DNA of 61,743 bases from Anaerolineaceae bacterium (GTDB lineage Bacteria; Chloroflexota; Anaerolineae; Aggregatilineales; Phototrophicaceae), in contig WGMX01000062.1 of assembly GCA_016124855.1 (NCBI GenBank), positions 1 through 61,743 of the forward strand, written 5' to 3'. Shown in pieces: positions 40,738 through 49,733 of the stretch. Both the position numbers and the translations under genes were made by a program. How positions within the stretch are numbered: position 1 is the first letter of the stretch; each line of letters begins with the position of its first letter. The notes beneath the pieces are model-generated. The model searched no databases. It was not told the DNA's origin and saw nothing but the letters and a program-made list of their open reading frames with translations.

Positions 40738-41922
40738 TTAATCGACCACGAACTTATAGATGGTCGTGGACTGATAGGTATCGCCCGGTTTCAATTCGGT
40801 CGATGGGAAAGCCGAATGGTTTGGTGAGTCCGGGAAGTGCTGCGTCTCCAAGCAGAGTCCCTCGCCTTGACGGTACATACCGCCGCTTGAACCAACCAAT
40901 GTACCATCCAAGAAATTGCCGGTATAAAACTGTAGACCGGGTTCGGTTGTCCAAACTTCCATGCCACGTCCAGTCGCCGGATCATATAGGTAGGCAGCTT
41001 TTTCCAGCGCGGTTTTGTCAGCCCGATTGAGAACAAAATTGTGATCGTAACCACGCCCTAACACCACCTGTTCATCACCGGAACGAATGCCTGAGCCAAT
41101 TGTTTTTGGATTTCGAAAATCAAACGGTGTTCCCGTAACATCGGCTAGTTCGCCTGTCGGAATAAGAGTTGCATCGACCGGTGTATATTTATCGGCATTG
41201 ACTTGCAACACTTCGTTATAAATTGGGCCAGAGCCATTCCCACCAAGATTGAAGTACGAGTGATGGGTCAGGTTGACGACCGTCGCTTTATCGGTGGCGG
41301 CTGTGTAATCAATTTTGATCGCGTTATCGGCGGTTAGAGTATAGACGACCTTCACAGTTAGGTTGCCGGGATAGCCTTCTTCACCGTCAGAGCTGAGATA
41401 GCTCAGTTCCAAACCAACATTTGCATCACCGGAGACTTCCTTCGCTTCCCAAACCACTTTATCGAAGCCTTTATTACCGCCATGCAGCGAATTGGATCCG
41501 TTATTAGCGGCTAACGTATAGTCCTTTCCGTCCAAAGCAAATTTGGCGTTGGCGATACGATTACCGTAGCGTCCAATCAATGCGCCAAAGTAGGGGTTTT
41601 TGGTTTCATAGTCAACCAATTTGTTAAAGCCCAGCACGATGTTGTCGAGGTTACCGTTCCGGTCAGGAACCCGCAGTGAGGTAATAATGCCACCATAGGT
41701 GATGATTTTGACCTCAGCCCCGTTGGAATTGGTCAATGTATATTCATTAACTTCTTTTCCATCACCCGTTTTTCCATAGACCGTCTTTGTAATAGATGCT
41801 TTTGCAAAGGTGGGTGAGGTTGCCAGCAGGAACATCAAAATCGCCAGCACAGTTGATAGTTTTTTGAGAGAAACGAAAATTGCGCCACCGCGACGCGATG
41901 GGCTATAGTATCCGAGCTTCAT
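40738..41922 (-). CDS. galM: Secreted aldose 1-epimerase (mutarotase)
   Basis: A 394-residue protein. An N-terminal targeting sequence runs to about residue 40 (SLKKLSTVLAILMFLLATSPTFAKA), so the enzyme works outside the cytoplasm. The mature part is a complete GalM: NAKFALDGKDYTLAANNGSNSLHGG (conserved R/N and His), THHSYFNLGG (catalytic His), DGRGYDHNFVLN-type segment RGYDHNFVLN and CLETQHFPDSPNH with the catalytic Glu. It interconverts alpha and beta anomers of galactose, glucose or similar. It is the last gene of the importer operon, 90 bases after the binding protein, with a hairpin between. Confidence 0.92.
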   Translation of the reverse strand: MKLGYYSPSRRGGAIFVSLKKLSTVLAILMFLLATSPTFAKASITKTVYGKTGDGKEVNEYTLTNSNGAEVKIITYGGIITSLRVPDRNGNLDNIVLGFNKLVDYETKNPYFGALIGRYGNRIANAKFALDGKDYTLAANNGSNSLHGGNKGFDKVVWEAKEVSGDANVGLELSYLSSDGEEGYPGNLTVKVVYTLTADNAIKIDYTAATDKATVVNLTHHSYFNLGGNGSGPIYNEVLQVNADKYTPVDATLIPTGELADVTGTPFDFRNPKTIGSGIRSGDEQVVLGRGYDHNFVLNRADKTALEKAAYLYDPATGRGMEVWTTEPGLQFYTGNFLDGTLVGSSGGMYRQGEGLCLETQHFPDSPNHSAFPSTELKPGDTYQSTTIYKFVVD

Positions 41923-41972
41923 ACCTAATTTCCTTCCAGTTATGCTAAACGGTTTTAGGTGTGGGGATTAAA

Positions 41973-41999
41973 TGGAGGCGCACTGCAATTGCGCCTCCA
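41973..41999 (-). terminator. Intercistronic hairpin after the sugar-binding protein gene
   Basis: TGGAGGCGCA (41973-41982) pairs perfectly with TGCGCCTCCA (41990-41999). It starts 12 bases after the binding-protein stop and would stabilise its mRNA or reduce read-through into the epimerase gene. Confidence 0.55.
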
Positions 42000-42011
42000 C
42001 TCAATCGTAGC

Positions 42012-43001
42012 TTATTTGGGTGCGCGCCAGAATTTGCTGTTGTCTTTGGTTATGATCACTACACCGGTGTCTACGCCCGGTGGCAGCGGTGAAATGGCGG
42101 CTGCTTTCCAATCGGATACCGATTGAATTTTGCTATTGCGTACCATATAAGCAGACATCAAGCCCCAAAAACCCATTTGCCACGTACCTTGTGCCAAAGT
42201 CGCACCTAATTGACCGTTATCAATCAGGTCGAGCGTGCCTTCGTCAAAATCAAAGCCAATGTGCTGCACTTTGTCGCCGATACCGGCTTCGCGGATCGCC
42301 TGTGCTGCACCGATGGCTGCTTGGGCGTTGCTGCTAAAGACACCGTTGATTTCCGGTTCAGCTTGTAACAAGGCGGCTAGCCCGCTGGCTGCGCCTTCAG
42401 ATGTATTTTGATTATCAACGATATACTCGTCGCCGGTGACAATGTCGGGATATTCAGCTTTGATTGTGTCAATGAAACCTTGTGTCCGTTGAGCGAGATT
42501 ATTTTGGGAAGGAACAGTAATAACCGCAGATTTTCCCTTACCTCCCGTCTTCTCGCCAACATAACGGGCCGCACTCACACCGGCTTGGTAGTTACCCGTA
42601 CCGAGGAATGAATAGCGCTTGCTCAATGGTGAATCCGCGTCAAAGGTGACGAGAGCTAGACCGCTGTCAATTGCTTTATCAATAGAGGGTTTGACCGCAT
42701 CAGCTTGAATGACAGTCAACACGATGCCGTCCGGCTGCTGCCCGATTGTTTCGTCGAGGACGCGGACTTCATCGGTAATGTCATACTTCTCGGTCCCGTT
42801 ATAGGTGGTTTCTACGCCCAAGTAGGCGGCTGCATCTTGCATTCCACGATACGCATCTTTCCAATAGCTGATGCCCGACAAGAAGGTGACCATCGCATAC
42901 GTCTGTTTGTCCTGTGCATTCAACAAGTTGACACCTTGAGATGCTAACATCCCAGCAGCGGCAACGACACTGGACTTTTTAAGAAACTCCCGTCTATTCA
43001 T
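42012..43001 (-). CDS. RbsB-like sugar ABC transporter binding protein, Tat-exported
   Basis: A 329-residue periplasmic-binding-protein-like (type 1) protein. The twin-arginine signal NRREFLKKSSVVAAAG is at the N-terminus. Mature domain markers are VTFLSGISYWKDAYRGMQDAAAYLGV, ALVTFDADSPLSKRYSFLGTGNYQAG and FSSNAQAAIGAAQAIREAGIGDKVQHIGFDFDE. These are the hallmarks of ribose/galactose-binding proteins. The operon with an aldose epimerase suggests an aldose; the sugar itself is not predictable. Third gene of the operon. Confidence 0.92.
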   Translation of the reverse strand: MNRREFLKKSSVVAAAGMLASQGVNLLNAQDKQTYAMVTFLSGISYWKDAYRGMQDAAAYLGVETTYNGTEKYDITDEVRVLDETIGQQPDGIVLTVIQADAVKPSIDKAIDSGLALVTFDADSPLSKRYSFLGTGNYQAGVSAARYVGEKTGGKGKSAVITVPSQNNLAQRTQGFIDTIKAEYPDIVTGDEYIVDNQNTSEGAASGLAALLQAEPEINGVFSSNAQAAIGAAQAIREAGIGDKVQHIGFDFDEGTLDLIDNGQLGATLAQGTWQMGFWGLMSAYMVRNSKIQSVSDWKAAAISPLPPGVDTGVVIITKDNSKFWRAPK

Positions 43002-43096
43002 GCTCCATCCCTTTCGTAAAAATATGAGTGATATTTACCGGGTGCAGGTCACGATCTGCTAAAAAATATTCGTAACGGTGACCGCACATGCCAATA

Positions 43097-43126
43097 CTGA
43101 CCGGGGTAGTTACCCTTTACGGTCAG
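43097..43126 (-). terminator. Hairpin at the permease 3' end
   Basis: CTGACCG and the inner GGGTA pair with TACCC and CGGTCAG. It spans the stop codon of the permease (43110-43112) and precedes the binding-protein gene, perhaps protecting upstream mRNA. Confidence 0.4.
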
Positions 43127-44159
43127 GAATAGCCTGTCGTTTTTGAGCGCGTGAGCGAGCTTGCCAGCGCTGGCTGACGGTATCAAAGCCAACCGCCAAC
43201 AACAGTACTACGCCCATCGCAAGCTGCTGCCAATAGACTGGTACGCGCAGCAAAATCATGCCGTTGTTGATGAAGCCGACGAAGATCAAACCGAGCAGCC
43301 CACCAATAACCGTCCCCTTGCCCCCTTGAAGGCTGCATCCGCCGATGATGCAGGCGGCGATAATACGGAGTTCTTCACCCGAACCTGCGCCGGGATCAGC
43401 CACTGTGAAGCGTGATACCGACAATACACCTGCTAATCCCGCAAGGCTGGCGCAGAGGATGTAGACCGCCAGTTTGACGCGATCCGCGTTAATGCCGGAA
43501 AGCCGAGCAGCTTCTTCGTTACCGCCTACATAATAGATTTGCCGGAAAGCTGAGGCACGGCGCATGAGGATGTCGCCAACGATGATGACGATCAACGCAA
43601 TGAGGATGAGGTTGGGAATATCCAGTGTTTTTCCTTGCCCGTAAACCAAAAATTCAGGTGGCAAACCCGCAATCGGCAGCCCCTGCGTGATCGCCAAACT
43701 GGCTCCACGTGCGATACCCATCATGCCCAACGTCGTGATGAAGGGGTTGATTTTGACGCGGGTAATCAGCAGTCCATTAATTAAACCGGCGATGAAACCG
43801 CTGCCTATACCCACAAGTATGGCAGCGAAGATGGGTAAATCGGCACGAAGCGCAAGGGCAGTTGCGACACCACCGAGCGCGAACACCGAACCAACCGATA
43901 GATCGAAGCCACCGGATACCAAAGCCGCTGTCATCCCAAAAACGATAATGGCTGATGTCGAGAAACCAAGCGTGATAGCGTTCAAATTCGGCGTGGTCAA
44001 AAATTTTCCTGTAATGAGTTGCAGTGCGATTCCGACGATGAGAATCATCACGATTAAGGCAGCTTCACGAGCGCGGAAAAGGCGAATTAGAAAATTGGAT
44101 GCTGAGTGGAAATTATTTTGTAAAATCACAGCATTAACAGATGTGGTTTCTTCGATCAT
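43110..44159 (-). CDS. RbsC-like sugar ABC transporter permease
   Basis: A 349-residue membrane protein with about 8-10 helices. Typical RbsC-family stretches are GMTAALVSGGFDLSVGSVFALGGVATALAL, GLINGLLITRVKINPFITTLGMMGIARGASL and GSGEELRIIAACIIGGCSLQGGKGTVIGGLLG. The frame is open to 44252 and would overlap the ATPase gene; the start at 44159 (MIEETTSV) leaves a 13-base gap with AAGG ahead and gives the normal N-terminus. It forms the channel of the importer. Confidence 0.92.
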   Translation of the reverse strand: MIEETTSVNAVILQNNFHSASNFLIRLFRAREAALIVMILIVGIALQLITGKFLTTPNLNAITLGFSTSAIIVFGMTAALVSGGFDLSVGSVFALGGVATALALRADLPIFAAILVGIGSGFIAGLINGLLITRVKINPFITTLGMMGIARGASLAITQGLPIAGLPPEFLVYGQGKTLDIPNLILIALIVIIVGDILMRRASAFRQIYYVGGNEEAARLSGINADRVKLAVYILCASLAGLAGVLSVSRFTVADPGAGSGEELRIIAACIIGGCSLQGGKGTVIGGLLGLIFVGFINNGMILLRVPVYWQQLAMGVVLLLAVGFDTVSQRWQARSRAQKRQAIPDRKG

Positions 44160-44172
44160 AAATTTATTTACC

Positions 44173-45657
44173 TTATTGACCGCTTGCAGAACGAATAATT
44201 TTTTCTTCAGTGGCATCAGCAGTCGCGTATTCGGCTGCAATTGCGCCTTCATGCATCACCAAAATGCGATCACTCATCCCTAGAATTTCGGGCAGCTCAG
44301 AAGAAATGATGATGACACCGACCCCACTTTCAGCCAGCTTCCGCAACAGGAAGTGAATTTCCTTTTTCGCACCAACATCAATACCGCGTGTGGGTTCGTC
44401 TACGATCAAGATTTTAGGCTTGATTGCTAACCACTTGGCGACGAGCGTTTTTTGCTGGTTTCCGCCGCTTAAACGCCGGACTTCCTGTTCAATTCCCGGT
44501 GTGCTAACGCCTAACCGCTGGACATAGCCTTGTGCCAGTGCTTTTTCTTTTGCCAGCACAAGAAAGCCGTTTGTACTGACTTGTGGAATCACCGCAGCTG
44601 CAATGTTGAAGCGGATGCTCATATCCAGAAAAAGTCCGGCAGCTTTCCGGTCTTCTGGCAAATAACCGACACCATGCTTGATGGCATCTTGCGGCGAGTG
44701 AAAATCCATCGGTTCGCCATTGAGGAAAATTTTGCCCGCTGCTTTGGGATTAGCACCGAAAATCACCCGCGCCAGTTCGCTCCGACCAGAGCCGATTAAT
44801 CCGGCGAAGCCCAGAATTTCACCCCGGTTGAGTTTGAAGCTGTTGTGAGCATCTGAACTCGGCAGCCTCAAATCCCGTACTTCAAACAGGAGTTGTCCGC
44901 GCTCGGTGGTTTTATCGGGATACATCGCCCCAAGTTCACGTCCGACCATCATGCGAATGATGTGGTCAGGTGTCACATCCGCAACCTTTTCCGTGCCGAT
45001 GAATTTTCCGTCACGCAGAACTGTTATCCGGTGTGCCAGAGCAAAAACCTCATTCAGTTTGTGACTGATATAGAGAATGCTTACTCCTTCAGAGGCCAAG
45101 TGACGGAGTAGGCTCAGTAGATGTTCAGCTTCAGTATCGGTGAGGGCAGAGGTCGGTTCGTCTAGGATAAGGATTTTGCAATTTGATGAGAGAGCCTTGC
45201 TGATTTCAATCAACTGCTGATTGGCAATCGAAAGTGTTTCTACCGATACTCGTGGATCAACGTGGACGTACATCTTTTCAAGAACTTGGGCGGCATTTTG
45301 ATAAAGCTGGCGGTAGTTCACCATGCCCAGCTTGTTGGTTGGGAGGTGTCCCGGAAAAATATTCTCCGCAACTGTTAGCGTTGGGATCATACTCAATTCT
45401 TGGTAAACGATGGCAATGCCAAGCGTCAGCGCTTCGCGCGGGTTGCTCGGTCGGATAGGTATCCCGTTCATCTTAATTTGTCCTGCATCTGCCTGATGAA
45501 CGCCAGATAATATTTTCATCAACGTACTTTTGCCCGCGCCATTTTCGCCCATGACCGCATGGATTTCACCCGGTAATAACTCAAGCTGTACTTGATCGAG
45601 GGCTAAGGTTCCGGGAAAGTGCTTCGTAATATTTATGACTTGAAGTAAAGGTTGCAT
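44173..45657 (-). CDS. RbsA/MglA-like sugar ABC transporter ATPase (two ABC domains)
   Basis: A 494-residue double ATPase. The first domain has Walker A GENGAGKST and LDEPTSALT. The second has the degenerate loop GLIGSGRSE, the signature LSGGNQQKTLVAKWL and VDEPTRGIDVGAKKEI. This is the standard layout of ribose/galactose importers, in which the second site is catalytically weaker. It is the first gene of the minus-strand importer operon. An imperfect operator-like palindrome and a TTGACA box lie just upstream. Confidence 0.94.
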   Translation of the reverse strand: MQPLLQVINITKHFPGTLALDQVQLELLPGEIHAVMGENGAGKSTLMKILSGVHQADAGQIKMNGIPIRPSNPREALTLGIAIVYQELSMIPTLTVAENIFPGHLPTNKLGMVNYRQLYQNAAQVLEKMYVHVDPRVSVETLSIANQQLIEISKALSSNCKILILDEPTSALTDTEAEHLLSLLRHLASEGVSILYISHKLNEVFALAHRITVLRDGKFIGTEKVADVTPDHIIRMMVGRELGAMYPDKTTERGQLLFEVRDLRLPSSDAHNSFKLNRGEILGFAGLIGSGRSELARVIFGANPKAAGKIFLNGEPMDFHSPQDAIKHGVGYLPEDRKAAGLFLDMSIRFNIAAAVIPQVSTNGFLVLAKEKALAQGYVQRLGVSTPGIEQEVRRLSGGNQQKTLVAKWLAIKPKILIVDEPTRGIDVGAKKEIHFLLRKLAESGVGVIIISSELPEILGMSDRILVMHEGAIAAEYATADATEEKIIRSASGQ

Positions 45658-45676
45658 TTTGTAGATTTTTTAGTTT

Positions 45677-45719
45677 ATGCAATCGTGTGCATTCAATATT
45701 TAGTTGAGAAAGCTGTCAA
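45677..45719 (-). promoter_or_regulatory. Candidate promoter and operator of the sugar importer operon
   Basis: TTGACA on the minus strand (45714-45719) could be the -35 box; no good -10 is seen at the expected distance. ATGCA (45677-45681) and TGCAT (45688-45692) form an inverted repeat with a 6-base gap, 20 bases upstream of the first start. A sugar-responsive repressor could act here. Confidence 0.3.
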
Positions 45720-46084
45720 ATTCTGAGCATTAACGAGATGAGAACAATAATTTATTCATGCAGTTGGAAAATCGTGTTTTGGTGACTTCGATGATCTGCT
45801 CGTTAGCAATCAACCACGTTAAACTTTCCCCGTAATGATGAGAGAAATTGGTTGGCACCAAAGCAAGTTCAACGGCGACAAAGATATATAGCCTCAAAAA
45901 TTTCTATCACCCCAGTTTTGTATGAGTCTCCAATGCTGATGCGGTACTATAAAAAATCTAAGATACAAAAACCTCGCGAATCTATACAACTAATTGGAAA
46001 GATAGTGCCAACATCTGTGTCCATAATGATTGTAGAATTTACGAAGGCTAAGCTTGCAATTCTATAGCAGTCATAGGTATTTAT
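45720..46084. other. Divergent intergenic region before the NB-ARC gene
   Basis: 365 bases between the importer operon and the NB-ARC gene, which are divergent. It must hold the promoter of the latter. The ORF at 45852-46067 has no ribosome site and low-complexity composition, so I do not call it. Confidence 0.4.
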
Positions 46085-48367
46085 ATGAGTAAAGAACAAT
46101 TTGGCAAATTACTCACTCAAGGTCTTAAAAGTATTGCGGCTTTAGAAAAGACTGACCTATCCGAACTTCAATACGAACTGGGGCGGGAGATCGGAATCAG
46201 CGTTTGGACGCTGTACAAATGGCGCAAAAACACCTCCATTCCTAGTGATGACCGCACTCTTGCCATACTGGCACGGGCCTGTGTCCAACGTGGGCATATG
46301 GGTCGCCAGTGGCTTGCAGATTTCCTAAGCTGCACCATTTACAGCAATAAAAGCGCCCTGCTGAATGAGCTATATCCCGAGAGTGATGCGATTGTAGTGA
46401 CGCACAACCTCCCACGACGTCAGCACAAAAAACTAATTGGTCGTGAAAATGAACTGCACGATATTCAAACGTTTCTATCAGCGCGTCATCGGGTCGGCGT
46501 TGTTTGTATCAGCGGGAGCGGAGGCGTTGGTAAATCCGCGCTTGCCCTAGAAGTTGCTCATAGCTGTCATGAATCACATGCAAGCCTGCAACCGGATGAA
46601 CGTTTTGATGCGATTATTTGGGTGACAGCCAAGAATGTTGAACTCTTATCCGCTGGTCAGATAGAACGCGAACCGACCTTTACAGATTTGGACAGCGTAT
46701 ACCGTGCTATCGCCGATTTGCTTGATATCCCAGCAATTTTTCGTACCGCGACTCAGGCGGAAAAAAACATTATTGCAATGCGTTTGTTAGCAGAAAAACG
46801 TGTACTTCTCATTCTCGACAACCTCGAAGATGTAGACGACCCCAGCCTGTTCGTATTTCTGCGCGACCTGCCGGCACCGAGCAAAGCAGTCGTGACGTCT
46901 CGTCATCGTATTGACGTGGCTGTGCCTATCTTTTTACACACGCTGGATGAAGAAACAGCCTATGAGTTAGCCTGCATGGAATGTGAACGCCACAGCTTGT
47001 CCATTAGTGAGGCAGAGGTGCAGTTGCTTTTACAAAAAACTGGCGGCCTGCCACTTGCGATTATTCGGACAATTGGGCGCATGGTTTGGCGTGGTAGTAA
47101 TATCGAAACGGAAATCGCACAGCTTAATGACCCCAAGAATGAGATTTATGACTTTTGTTTTAGTAAAACCATTACACTTATTCAACTGAGTGATGCCTAT
47201 CAATTATTTAGCGCATTAGCGGTGTTTAATGCAAAGATTAGCCGCTCAGCTTTGGGCTTCGTAGCCGGATTTGAGGACAATATATTGCGGCGAGATGAAG
47301 GCTTGAGTGATTTGGAAGTCTTATCTTTGTGTTATAAAGAGGGCGATCACTACTGCCTTGAACCACTGACGCGAATGCAAGCCTTGACAGAGTTGCATGC
47401 CCACCCTGAATTTGAAACGGTTTCTCGAGACCGTTGGGTGAAGTGGTATCTAAAATATACCAATACCTATGGTGGACGCGACGAATATGAGATGCATCTT
47501 CGATATGATTATTTGGAAGAGGACTGGAACAATATTCTATCGGTCATCCGCTGGTGCATTGATGAAATGCGTTACGAGGATACCGTTGCATTATGGTGTA
47601 ACATTCGTGACTTTACCCATATTTATGGTTACTGGGCAGACCGCGTGAGCTTATTGACGTGGATCATACACGAAGCCAAAAATCGTGGTGAATGGCAAAC
47701 CGCCGTTCAGGCTATGTATGATAAGGCTTTTACCATGACCTTGACGGGGCCACTATCCCGTCATGAAGAAGCTGAAGGACTATTACAGGACTGCTGGAAC
47801 AAGCGAGAAGTTATATCGCCGATTATAGAAGCCCGTGTTGCCGCGCTGATGGCCTCTCTCTACATCAAATTTCATAAACACGAAGAAGCGCATCAGTGGT
47901 TAGCAACCGGCGAGTCCTTATTGCAGAATGCGCACTTGGAACCTCTTGAACTCGCTCGTGAGCGAACCTCACTCTTATTTGACAAAGGTGAAAATTGGTT
48001 CACGTTAGGGGATTACGCCAATGCGCGCAAGGTCTTTGAAGAAATGCTGCAACAGGGTCAGATTAGTGGCTGGCAACGCAGTATTGCTCATGCTCAGAAC
48101 TGGTTAGCCTATGTTGCTGTCCTGCAAGGTGACTTGGAAATGGGTGAACAATATTTACGTCTGGGTTGGGCGGTAGCAGATCGAATCAAAGAACAGCGAG
48201 TACAGGCTTATTTCAAACGTACTTTCGCCCATTATTATCTCAAACGCGGCAACTCGGTAGAAGCACTCAAATGGGCGGAAGCCGCCTGTGACAGTTTTGA
48301 ACGTCTAGGAATGCCGCCAGATATGCGTGCCATGCGCGAACTCATTCTGAACTTGAAGGCTGATTAG
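46085..48367 (+). CDS. NB-ARC STAND ATPase with N-terminal HTH-like domain and TPR-like C-terminus
   Basis: A 760-residue protein. Residues 25-75 look like a helix-turn-helix (GREIGISVWTLYKWRKNT). The NB-ARC domain has P-loop GSGGVGKS (144-151), Walker B LLILDNLED (242-250), the sensor TSRHR and GGLPLA (320-325). The winged-helix part follows, then from about 500 a series of helical repeats of TPR type (EARVAALMASLYIKFHKHEEAHQWL, FTLGDYANARKVFEEML, AYVAVLQGDLEMGEQYLRLGW). STAND proteins act as switches that oligomerise on ligand binding. The HTH suggests transcription control, perhaps of the neighbouring operons (inference). It overlaps the convergent FAD gene by 4 bases. Confidence 0.85.
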   Translation: MSKEQFGKLLTQGLKSIAALEKTDLSELQYELGREIGISVWTLYKWRKNTSIPSDDRTLAILARACVQRGHMGRQWLADFLSCTIYSNKSALLNELYPESDAIVVTHNLPRRQHKKLIGRENELHDIQTFLSARHRVGVVCISGSGGVGKSALALEVAHSCHESHASLQPDERFDAIIWVTAKNVELLSAGQIEREPTFTDLDSVYRAIADLLDIPAIFRTATQAEKNIIAMRLLAEKRVLLILDNLEDVDDPSLFVFLRDLPAPSKAVVTSRHRIDVAVPIFLHTLDEETAYELACMECERHSLSISEAEVQLLLQKTGGLPLAIIRTIGRMVWRGSNIETEIAQLNDPKNEIYDFCFSKTITLIQLSDAYQLFSALAVFNAKISRSALGFVAGFEDNILRRDEGLSDLEVLSLCYKEGDHYCLEPLTRMQALTELHAHPEFETVSRDRWVKWYLKYTNTYGGRDEYEMHLRYDYLEEDWNNILSVIRWCIDEMRYEDTVALWCNIRDFTHIYGYWADRVSLLTWIIHEAKNRGEWQTAVQAMYDKAFTMTLTGPLSRHEEAEGLLQDCWNKREVISPIIEARVAALMASLYIKFHKHEEAHQWLATGESLLQNAHLEPLELARERTSLLFDKGENWFTLGDYANARKVFEEMLQQGQISGWQRSIAHAQNWLAYVAVLQGDLEMGEQYLRLGWAVADRIKEQRVQAYFKRTFAHYYLKRGNSVEALKWAEAACDSFERLGMPPDMRAMRELILNLKAD

Positions 48368-49698
48368 AGTACACCTTCATCGTAGTCCACCCATGTGGCC
48401 TCAAAGCCGAAGTCAGCGTATTCCGGTTCCGCCAGAGATTGCCCTAACACTTTGCTTGCCAGAATTTCACCTGCTGCTGGCGCACTCATAATGCCATGCC
48501 CGGCGTGAGCAACTGAAAGATATAAACCGTTCACCTGAGGATGCACATCAATGAGTGAGCGTTCGCTCATGTACGGATGTTTTTCCCCTTGTTCATCTAC
48601 ATAGTAAGCAATTGACTCATCTCGATAGACATAGTAGCCGATATTGTGTGAAATACCCCGTAGATAGCGTGTATCACCGAAACCTTGGCCCTCCTTATGT
48701 CCGAATTGACGCGCCAATAACGCCAGCACCATTGATGGAAAGCGAGGATCTTTTAGAGAAATCGGTGGATAAAGAGGATCAATCATTGCATCATGAGCAA
48801 GATTCGTGCCGTATTCTGGGCCAACATGTTTGTTATGCCAAGTGTATTCCCAGCCGAAAATTGCGCCCGCTTGTGCTTCAGGACGCACATGTGGATAAGG
48901 TGCTGCTCCGATAACCATAGGCCCATCTTCAGGAAACTCAACATGTCGCCAGCCAGTTGTAAAACTTTGACGTGGACGTAAAACAATAGGTAAATCTACT
49001 CCTGCTGTACGTCCCACTTTCCGCGCACTCGCTCCGGTCGCAATCACGACTTTAGAGGTGGCGATAAATCCGTTGGGTGTTGTAACCCCAATTACACAAT
49101 CGTGATCGACTGTTATTTCCACCTCCTGAATACCCAAGAGGATTTGAGCAGAATGAGCATTCTGAGCAAATTTATAGATCAATGCGTTTGAATCCAGCCA
49201 ACCAGCTATCGGATCGTATTTAGCTGCGATGACTTGGGAGCCTACCCAACCAAAACGATACGCAACTTCGTTGGCATCTAAAAATTCAATATGGTTTAGA
49301 CCAATTTCGTGTAATCGACGAACATCGGCTTTCAACAAATCGGCTTGCGCCTGATTGAAAGCACAAAACAAATAACCGCGCTGCTTGAGTGCAATCGAAT
49401 GGGTCGCGCCCTCTCCAAGATATTCATCAGCATTCCTAAAAACGTCTACACTGCGTCGCATTTGTTTCGCCAAACACACCGCAGGCCAGCAGGTACGAAA
49501 ATTCTCCAAGGAAGCGAGTGAACTGCCTGCGCCGAGACGGTCACTTTTTTCAATTAAGACTGTTTTCGTCCCCGGCGCAGCCCGCTCAATTGCCCAGAGC
49601 GCAGCCGTTCCCGCCGGTCCACCGCCAATGATGACCACGTCCGCGACGCGTGGCATCTCATCCAGCGACGGATTTGAAACAAACTTGTTTGCAATCAT
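48364..49698 (-). CDS. FAD-dependent oxidoreductase of the DAO family
   Basis: A 444-residue protein. The dinucleotide-binding motif GGGPAG (25-30) and the following EKSDRLGAGSSLAS are typical of D-amino acid oxidase/sarcosine oxidase-like enzymes, as is the C-terminal VNGLYLSVAHAGHGIMSAPAAGEILAS. It oxidises an amine or amino acid to the imine, passing electrons to oxygen or a quinone. It is last in the minus-strand peptide locus, 35 bases after the S9 peptidase, so a role in breaking down imported amino compounds is plausible. No signal peptide; cytoplasmic. Confidence 0.85.
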   Translation of the reverse strand: MIANKFVSNPSLDEMPRVADVVIIGGGPAGTAALWAIERAAPGTKTVLIEKSDRLGAGSSLASLENFRTCWPAVCLAKQMRRSVDVFRNADEYLGEGATHSIALKQRGYLFCAFNQAQADLLKADVRRLHEIGLNHIEFLDANEVAYRFGWVGSQVIAAKYDPIAGWLDSNALIYKFAQNAHSAQILLGIQEVEITVDHDCVIGVTTPNGFIATSKVVIATGASARKVGRTAGVDLPIVLRPRQSFTTGWRHVEFPEDGPMVIGAAPYPHVRPEAQAGAIFGWEYTWHNKHVGPEYGTNLAHDAMIDPLYPPISLKDPRFPSMVLALLARQFGHKEGQGFGDTRYLRGISHNIGYYVYRDESIAYYVDEQGEKHPYMSERSLIDVHPQVNGLYLSVAHAGHGIMSAPAAGEILASKVLGQSLAEPEYADFGFEATWVDYDEGVL

Positions 49699-49733
49699 GG
49701 TATTCTACGCCTTGAAGTTTGGTTGTATTCCCA

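Noticed and set aside
43687..44283. Plus-strand ORF of 198 codons opposite the permease gene
   Set aside because: Antisense shadow of the RbsC-like membrane protein.
45852..46067. ORF of 71 codons in front of the NB-ARC gene
   Set aside because: It lacks a ribosome site, has low-complexity composition and lies where a promoter is needed.
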